A stretch of DNA of 49,286 bases from Gloeobacterales cyanobacterium ES-bin-313 (lineage in GTDB: Bacteria > Cyanobacteriota > Cyanobacteriia > Gloeobacterales > Gloeobacteraceae), in NCBI GenBank assembly GCA_014379585.1, contig JACMLN010000015.1:1-49286 (forward strand). Reading direction: 5' to 3'. Below the pieces are notes generated by a model that made no database searches, had not been told where the DNA came from, and worked only from the letters and a program-made list of their open reading frames with translations. Position 1 is the first letter of the stretch, and every line of letters starts with the position of its first letter. The translations under genes and the position numbers were made by a program. This document shows positions 44,487 to 49,286 of this stretch, piece after piece.

Positions 44487-45067
44487 ATGCTCGTAGTCTC
44501 TTTCACTCCTGACTTTGCATCTTTCGGTGCAATCTTTGCCCAAACTGATGTTACAAAGCCTTAGAAACATTAGGATCGTTGACCTCTGGCCAATTCAACT
44601 TGGTCTACAACGCATTCTCGTTCGCAATTGCAGCCATGTTTGCAGCGGCTCTGTTCTTCTTCAACGCCCAGAATCAAGTTGATCAACCTTATCGACTAGC
44701 CCTACTTGTTTCAGCGATCGTTGTCAGTATTGCTGGGTACCACTACTTTCGAATCTTCAATAGTTGGGATGCCGCCTACATCTTGAAGGATGGCACCTAT
44801 TCCCCAACTGGCGCACCATTTAATGATGCCTACCGCTATCTGGATTGGCTATTGACTGTGCCGTTGTTACTGGTTGAGGCTGTTGCCGTGTTGGCCTTGC
44901 CTTCGAAAGAGTCAAAGCCCTTACTGGATGTACTGGCGAAACCTGTGTTTGGTCTTCTTATCTTCGCGATTGCCCTTGTGAAAACAAAGGTTGATCTTGA
45001 AGGCAATGTCCCCCATGCCGCGAACGGTAAAACAGCAAACATGCTGGAAGGCACTCTTGCCTCCTAG
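44487..45067 (+). pseudogene. Gloeobacter-type rhodopsin with helices D-F deleted and a 5' frameshift
   Basis: From ATG 44487 the frame gives a rhodopsin-like leader (MLVVSFTPDFASFGAIFAQ) and stops at 44562. One G missing near 44558 explains this, because the next frame continues ALETLGSLTSGQFN. From TTG 44579 a 162-residue frame runs to 45067. Helices A-C are complete: His55 in GYHYFRIF, Asp89 in DWLLTVPLL (proton acceptor, GR Asp121) and Glu100 (donor, GR Glu132). After KESKPLL it jumps straight to helix G, DVLAKPVFG, with the retinal Lys121 (GR Lys257). Compared with Gloeobacter rhodopsin as I remember it, about 104 residues (149-252) are missing in frame. A direct repeat TACTGG borders the join. 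It was a light-driven proton pump. Confidence 0.88.
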
Positions 45068-45097
45068 CACAAAGCAGTAACCTAGGCGAATACTCTC

Positions 45098-45136
45098 AAA
45101 GTGGTTATGAAAGATCTTCTTTCTTAACCGCTTTTT
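45098..45136 (+). terminator. Intrinsic terminator after the rhodopsin gene
   Basis: AAAGTGGTTATGAAAGA pairs, with single mismatches, with TTTCTTAACCGCTTT and is followed by TTTTT. It also separates the convergent small minus-strand gene at 45161. Confidence 0.82.
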
Positions 45137-45160
45137 GGGAGGCATCTCAGCAAGGATCTG

Positions 45161-45343
45161 CTACTTTGTCCACCTGTGTCCGTCTTCGTGACCCATTAGG
45201 TAGGCAACGTTGACGAGTTGTTTAATGAGTGCGGTAAGTTTGAGGCCGATGATTGGATCAAATTCTGCAGTGACATCGAGCATGAGGTGTTCGGAAGAAT
45301 TGAGCAGTTCTTCTGGAGCGCGTTGGATTTGTAATTGGTTCAT
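45161..45343 (-). CDS. Small unknown protein, copy B (KQLVNxAYLMGHxDG family)
   Basis: 60 residues from ATG 45343, with AGGTGA seven bases upstream. It pairs with the protein at 31554 over its whole length (29 of 47 identical), sharing PExLL, SSE, FDP/LDP, LTxL and KQLVNxAYLMGHxDG. The C-terminal half is one amphipathic or hydrophobic helix. It converges on the rhodopsin gene across a shared terminator. The other copy overlaps crtW. Both places are linked to carotenoid and retinal proteins, so a shared role is suggested; no function is known. Confidence 0.72.
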   Translation of the reverse strand: MNQLQIQRAPEELLNSSEHLMLDVTAEFDPIIGLKLTALIKQLVNVAYLMGHEDGHRWTK

Positions 45344-45352
45344 GGCGATCAC

Positions 45353-46076
45353 CTGTTAGTTATCTTGATAGAGCGGCGTGCTTACATGGCAGGAGAGGCC
45401 GATTGCTGAAGACATGGACTCAGAGCTGTTCAAACAGACTCATTGTTTGAGAGTTAGACAAGAAAAGCGGCTGATACGAAGCAAGGGTTGCGAACTTCTG
45501 CCCACACAGAGAGCAAAGCTTGACAATTTAGATCTTGCGGATGAGTGACAGCACAAGCTTAACATTTTGTTACTTTATGATACTGCGTAGACCTAGGCAA
45601 TGGCTACCCCTTCTTCTCGCGCTCGACGCAATGGAGGTCTAAAGCATTGCTTCATCTACCTTTCAGGTAAAAACATTTGTGTCACGTAGTGAGTCTCAGC
45701 CTACCCCTTGCTCCCACTGCCTGTCTGCTTGAAGAACCACAGTTTTGAGAAGAAACCGCGCACTGTGGTGGAAATATACTGATTTCGTGTCAACACTAGT
45801 CACGCGGGATGGTCTGCCCGTCCGTTGTCCTACTGCGCAGGAGTGGGGAACTTCTAGGGAGGGGAAGTAGGGGGTAGATGGGTGAACAGAGAGATTGTCT
45901 GCTTGGCCACGATCAGCGAAATCGTTTCGGAATGTAAAAAAGGCTGGCACAGATTTGCCGCATACCACATACTGTTCAGAAATTTGATCCCCAGCACTTT
46001 CAATTGGTCATCCCAACATGTCAACTGATCTAAACAATCAGAGCATTCAAAGTCCTCTACCCAAATTCCCATAGAA
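45353..46076. other. Gene-free stretch with dispersed repeat
   Basis: About 720 bases. It holds repeat family 2 copy B (45801-45884). Short frames here have no family support. No RNA gene seen. Confidence 0.45.
45801..45884 (-). repeat. Dispersed repeat family 2, copy B
   Basis: Inverted relative to copy A (35977-36060), same 84-base length. Core reads, on the minus strand, AGTTCCCCACTCCTGC and ACGGACGGGCAGA. Intergenic. Confidence 0.8.
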
Positions 46077-46235
46077 TCATTTGCTCCAAGCATCGAGAAG
46101 CAGATAGCGCAAGTCTGTGCCCAACTGCGAGCCTTCGCGCTCGAACAGCCAAGTCCCAGGTATGCGCCGATCACTTGGCAAGAGCGTCACAGCAAACTTG
46201 GCTCTGTCTCGAAGCGGCAAAAGCAAACGCCCCAA
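46077..46235 (-). CDS. Short hypothetical frame after the terminal oxidase gene (doubtful)
   Basis: 52 residues with TTG start, on the same strand as the oxidase and 45 bases after it. The composition is protein-like (LPLRDRAKFAVTLL, then TWLFEREGSQLGTDLRYL), but no family is recognised. It might be the end of a lost gene. Low confidence. Confidence 0.25.
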   Translation of the reverse strand: MGRLLLPLRDRAKFAVTLLPSDRRIPGTWLFEREGSQLGTDLRYLLLDAWSK

Positions 46236-46280
46236 CCTGTATTAACCAATTCCGATTATTGATGTCTCAAGCAACTGCAA

Positions 46281-46997
46281 TCACAGAGTCGGCAGCACCG
46301 GGAACACACTTGGGAGCACAGCGACAACGGCGGGTTCAGTGTTAGCGGTGGGCAGCATGCTATGGGGACTTTTGAAGTTCTCCTGGGCGTCTACCGACTG
46401 GCAGGCCACCATTGTCTTGACATGCTCACCCTCATCGTCGCGGATCGCAACGAAGACGTCGTAGAGGTTCTCAATCACAGGGCGGCGCCCCTCGGGCTTC
46501 CGGCTAGTCTGGAACTCGTCGAACATGTACAGGTCGCCGTTGCTGTAGTAGTTGAGTGCCACCGCTGGGGCGGACAGACTCTTGAGTTGCTCACCGTCGG
46601 ACTTGAGAAAGCCGTCGTAGGTATGGAAGGCATGCTCTTCGACCTGTTCCATAAAGGCGTAGGCCGAGCGTGGGGAGGCCAAGTACAGCACCACCACCAC
46701 CCAGTAGTAAATGAGCGCCGAGGTGCGGGCGAACAACCGGTCCCCCCAGTGGGCATTGCCCCCTAGCGACTCCATAATGAGCAGGTGGTGCAGTTCGTTC
46801 CAGGTCTCGGCGAAGTGGACTTTCAGCCAGTCGGCCTTGCGCCACAGACCCAGAGTCTCGTAGAGGTGTAGCACCGACAGGAACGAGAAGTACGGCACCC
46901 GGGCGACGGTTTCAAGCACGTAGAATCGGGGGTAGGTACGATTCTTGTAAAGAACGTCGATGAAAAAAACTAGAGTTTTCACAAGGAAGCGGATCAT
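46281..46997 (-). CDS. Plastoquinol terminal oxidase (alternative-oxidase family, PTOX-like)
   Basis: 238 residues. Di-iron ligands of the alternative oxidase family are all present: Glu29 in LETVARVPY, Glu68 and His71 in NELHHL, Glu119/120 in VEEHAFHTY, Glu189 and His192 in RDDEGEHVKTM. It is a monotopic membrane protein that oxidises plastoquinol and reduces oxygen to water without pumping protons, relieving over-reduction in the light. The tail (VVAVLPSVFPVLPTL) is not conserved. Start is ATG 46997 with GGGAG upstream. It fits the photoprotective surroundings. Confidence 0.92.
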   Translation of the reverse strand: MIRFLVKTLVFFIDVLYKNRTYPRFYVLETVARVPYFSFLSVLHLYETLGLWRKADWLKVHFAETWNELHHLLIMESLGGNAHWGDRLFARTSALIYYWVVVVLYLASPRSAYAFMEQVEEHAFHTYDGFLKSDGEQLKSLSAPAVALNYYSNGDLYMFDEFQTSRKPEGRRPVIENLYDVFVAIRDDEGEHVKTMVACQSVDAQENFKSPHSMLPTANTEPAVVAVLPSVFPVLPTL

Positions 46998-47180
46998 ACA
47001 AACTCCCTCACAGGATGTGGCTCGGACTATCTTTTGGTATCCGGCAGATTCGATCTTACCCAGCGGTGGCAGCGGCCCCGCTTTTCTTAAGGATTTCTCT
47101 TACAGCATCATCCCAGCACCGCTGTGAAAGCTAATCTGACACTTCGATCAAAAACTTGTAAACTTATGTAAAGAGCAACG

Positions 47181-47540
47181 ATGGGGGATCTTGAGATGCC
47201 GAAGATAGTCTTTGAGGACAAAATTTACACTTGCGAGATGGGTGCAAACCTGCGCCAATTTTTGCTTTCCCAAGGTGCATCACCTTATAACGGCCCTGCC
47301 AAAGCGATCAACTGCCTAGGCCTAGGCACCTGTGGCACCTGTTCTGTGGGGATTCGTGGGGAAGTTTCTCAACTCAGTGGGATGGAAAAATTTCGCCTCA
47401 GCCTCCCACCCCATAAAGGGAGCGAGGGAGGCCGCCGTCTTGCCTGTCAAGTGCAAGTTCTTGGTGACGTTGAAGTCATTAAATACGAAGGCTTTTGGGG
47501 GCAAGGAGAAACACAAAATCCTCAAACAACCGCTCAGTAA
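47181..47540 (+). CDS. 2Fe-2S ferredoxin-like protein
   Basis: 119 residues from ATG 47181; ATG 47196 (MPKIVFEDK) is as likely, because family members begin at that point. Cluster ligands follow the plant-type ferredoxin order: Cys45, Cys51, Cys54 (CLGLGTCGTC) and Cys89 (RRLACQVQ). The loop between the third and fourth Cys is 34 residues with a LPPHKG turn, typical of the slr0148/thylakoid ferredoxin-like group rather than PetF. It should carry single electrons at low potential. Divergent from the terminal oxidase, 183 bases apart. Confidence 0.85.
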   Translation: MGDLEMPKIVFEDKIYTCEMGANLRQFLLSQGASPYNGPAKAINCLGLGTCGTCSVGIRGEVSQLSGMEKFRLSLPPHKGSEGGRRLACQVQVLGDVEVIKYEGFWGQGETQNPQTTAQ

Positions 47541-47918
47541 TCGTCGGTTGTGACACTCCTTCAAGTAGCCTAAGAGGGTGCGTTCAGAAACGCGAAGCAG
47601 GTGGGTGATTTCCCAATGAGACGATTCTGAAACCTGATCAGCCTTGTGAGCTTGAGCTGTCTCATACCAATTACGGACGATCTGTTGTGCATCGCTTTTG
47701 CCATTACTGCTACTTGGCAACTCGACTTCTGCAACAGGAGTTGAAGGTCGAGGCCGAGGTGTCCCTCTGGGCTTCACAGGATTTACCGGAGGAGACTCAC
47801 TGGAAATCACTTTCGTTAAAGTTGGAATCGAAGTGCGTTCTTGGGGCTTTTCAGCCAACAACGCACGCTTGGATCTGGGCGAGTCTCTCCAGATGTACTT
47901 GAACTGGTTCAAAGTCAA
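47541..47918 (-). CDS. Hypothetical protein, possible helix-turn-helix, probably 3'-truncated
   Basis: A minus-strand frame starts with TTG near 47918. It has a Pro/Arg-rich linker (NPVKPRGTPRPRPSTP), then a helical part (DAQQIVRNWYETAQAH, SSHWEITHLLRVSERTLLGYL) that looks like a helix-turn-helix. It stays open to 47322, but beyond 47540 it would be antisense to the ferredoxin and is likely not its own sequence. The gene seems cut, with the real start also unsure. Family unknown. Confidence 0.4.
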
Positions 47919-48044
47919 AATCCTGAGCGAAACTCATCGTAAATAGCCTGATAAACTGTATTATTTGAACTCTATGTATACGGTAAGCAACCACTTCAAG
48001 AATATCATTAATTTCGGTTATTACAGCTTCTGATTCAGCTATAG

Positions 48045-48253
48045 TTACCAGATAGTTTGTACATGAGTATAGTCTAAAATCTTGGCATCACGGCTGAGTA
48101 TAGGAATTCCATATCTTCTGGCAATGGCAACTAGAATCTGATCTGCTGGATCTTTGTGAAAGTCTCCCGGTAGTTTCGTGCTAGCAATGGCATCAAGGGG
48201 ATTTAGAGGTTCGACAACATAGTGATCCTGCTTTACACGTGCATTCAGGCAGT
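48045..48253 (-). pseudogene. PIN-domain toxin, C-terminal fragment
   Basis: About 68 codons ending at TAA 48045-48047. It reads PLDAIASTKLPGDFHKDPAD, then QILVAIARRYGIPILSRDAK and ends YTHVQTIW, which is the C-terminal half of a VapC-type PIN nuclease, with two of its acidic residues. The N-terminal half with the first catalytic Asp is missing, so it cannot be an active toxin. It follows a small gene at 48245 with a few bases overlap. Confidence 0.7.
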
Positions 48254-48532
48254 CATTGTCTGACCCGTTGCCAAAGCTGCATCAGCAGTGTCCCGTGAAT
48301 GAACCACTGCTTCGCCCTTAGGCAGATTCATAGAAAGACCGACAGTTGCAAGCGTCCGCCGAACATAAAACAGGTGCCGCTCTTCAACTTCCTCATCAGC
48401 ACGATACACAGGCAAAGCGACGATTACCCCATTGCGATCAAATACGATGCTGTCCTCTCGGAACTTTTCAACGAACCCGAGAGCACAGAGCGCGTTACTC
48501 AAATCTTCAAACACAACCTTTTTGCTTGCCAT
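48245..48532 (-). CDS. Small protein, possible toxin-antitoxin or HicA-like member
   Basis: 95 residues from ATG 48532. The core (ALGFVEKFREDSIVFDRNGV, then YRADEEVEERHLFYVRRTLA) resembles small HicA-like/hypothetical proteins where a helix is followed by a beta hairpin and a VRRxL helix. It overlaps the PIN fragment by a few bases in the same direction. Since the PIN domain is broken, this could be an independent gene. Function uncertain. Confidence 0.5.
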   Translation of the reverse strand: MASKKVVFEDLSNALCALGFVEKFREDSIVFDRNGVIVALPVYRADEEVEERHLFYVRRTLATVGLSMNLPKGEAVVHSRDTADAALATGQTMTA

Positions 48533-48625
48533 GGTTAGCTGCTACCGATAATTTGCTCGATCAGCACGTTTTTCCGTGTTCTTAATTCCCTTATCGTAAC
48601 CTCCTCTAAAATATTCGCTACTGGG

Positions 48626-49150
48626 ATGCGAACCGTAGAGGTTTTTTGGCCGGGTTTCGGCGGATTCTCCCGGAAATGCTCCTGCACATTCATCCAAAAG
48701 CGGATGCAGGAAGCATTGGAATCTTTTGACCAGACTCTACCCACTAATAGTTGGGTACACATCGTCGAACGCAAGGGTAAAACCCGCATTCACCTTTCAC
48801 CTTTGCCTGCCCAGTCAGAACCTATCAGCCTGACACGTATCAAATTGGAACTGGTACGTCGGTGGCCGATGACTAGCTTGCTGGACATTCTCAAAGAAGC
48901 AGACCTCTCAATTGGTTTTAGCGACTGTTTCAAGAGTGCAGCTAGCCGCGAGAACTTGGAACATACCCAATTGCAACGGCGGCTACTACTGTGCCTGTTT
49001 GGGCTGGGCACGAACACGGGTCTCAAACGGATTATTGCCGGGGATCATGGGGTCAGCATCGATGAGTTGCGTTACGCCCAACGCCGCTACATCAATAAGG
49101 AAGCTTTGCGTGCAGCGATCGCCCAGGTTGGGGAGGATGTCAACCCTACG
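48626..49150 (+). pseudogene. Tn3-family transposase fragment
   Basis: The frame contains a piece of the large Tn3 transposase: RIKLELVRRWPMTSLLDILK, then LCLFGLGTNTGLKRI and IDELRYAQRRYINKEALRAA. This is the part preceding the last catalytic Glu. About 150-170 codons of the usual 950-1000 are left. From about 49150 the frame runs into the antisense of a GNAT gene, which shows the right border of the fragment. The left border is near 48640. No terminal repeats were seen. Confidence 0.75.
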
Positions 49151-49174
49151 AGTCGCGCTGTACAGGCTGGATAC

Positions 49175-49286
49175 CTACGTTCTGAGGTTCGGACGCAGGT
49201 ACCCCCGCAGCGTTGCAACGCGGTGAAAACCAAGGCGCTCGTACACCGATAGCCCGTCCGGACTGGCCTGCAGGGTCGCGCTGCGC
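49175..49286 (-). CDS. GNAT acetyltransferase, C-terminal end (cut by window edge)
   Basis: 37 codons on the minus strand, open at the window edge and stopping at 49175-49177. It reads ATLQASPDGLSVYERLGFHR, then GYLRPN, the well-known end of GNAT-fold acetyltransferases (YERLGF and its following strand). Its beginning lies outside the window. The Tn3 fragment abuts its 3' end. Confidence 0.75.
   Translation of the reverse strand, partial: RSATLQASPDGLSVYERLGFHRVATLRGYLRPNLRT

Noticed and set aside
44343-44570. Minus-strand 75-residue frame over the rhodopsin leader
   Set aside because: Antisense shadow of the rhodopsin 5' region.
44579-45067. Calling the rhodopsin a working new four-helix pump
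   Set aside because: Three helices are missing, helix G would be inverted and the native start is frameshifted, so decay is the simpler reading; still reported for checking.
45854-46174. 106-residue minus-strand frame with several Cys
   Set aside because: It runs through repeat family 2 and another frame has better coding features; likely chance.
47322-47540. C-terminal extension of the minus-strand hypothetical gene over the ferredoxin
   Set aside because: The ferredoxin on the other strand is well supported, so this part is probably a read-through frame.

Overview
The window most likely comes from an early-branching thylakoid-less cyanobacterium of the Gloeobacter group (Gloeobacterales). 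The main reasons are a rhodopsin gene whose surviving parts are nearly identical to what I remember of Gloeobacter rhodopsin, a CrtW-type carotene ketolase, single-helix high-light-inducible proteins, a split orange-carotenoid-protein pair, a plastoquinol terminal oxidase and a DUF1816 protein. No rRNA, tRNA, CRISPR array or prophage was seen. Species identity is an inference.

Layout. 1-420 is the remnant of an IS5-type insertion sequence. 645-923 is a collagen-like lipoprotein. 1613-9133 is a minus-strand metal-efflux operon with its own MerR promoter: merR, membrane fusion protein, RND pump, a small secreted YtkA-like protein and a TolC-like channel. 9.5-17.1 kb holds stress genes: a tiny membrane protein, a YflT-like protein, a BON protein, an SRPBCC protein, a zinc alcohol dehydrogenase, a short-chain dehydrogenase, the HCP/CTDH split carotenoid-protein pair and an aldo/keto reductase that has lost an export signal. 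17.3-27.3 kb is a tight plus-strand run of six genes, three of them multidomain fusions: glycosyltransferase-UDP-galactopyranose mutase, GH1-like/RmlD-like, SDR, gluconate-dehydrogenase-subunit-3/GMC, GH1-like, and alpha/beta hydrolase. It looks like a cluster that builds or remodels a sugar-containing compound.

28-31 kb contains a collapsed DUF4331/TPR pseudogene, an SRPBCC-rhodanese fusion and a two-repeat unknown protein. 31-45 kb is a light- and carotenoid-related region: two HLIPs and one HLIP pseudogene, CrtW preceded by an overlapping small unknown protein, signalling proteins (GAF histidine kinase, RsbRD-like kinase, large GGDEF-EAL protein, truncated receiver), a ferritin-like protein, DUF1816 and a rhodopsin gene that has lost helices D-F. 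A second copy of the small unknown protein ends beside the rhodopsin gene. 46-49 kb holds the plastoquinol oxidase, a 2Fe-2S ferredoxin, and a junk-rich right edge (PIN fragment, Tn3 transposase fragment, GNAT fragment).

How they fit. CrtW would supply ketocarotenoid for HCP/CTDH and would have supplied antenna pigment for the rhodopsin. HLIPs, CTDH/HCP and the terminal oxidase are all photoprotective. The stress genes between 10 and 30 kb are bracketed by two related SRPBCC proteins. Many broken genes (IS5, Tn3, DUF4331, HLIP3, rhodopsin, receiver, P-loop, PIN) show that the window is accessory and actively decaying. Two short dispersed repeat families also occur.
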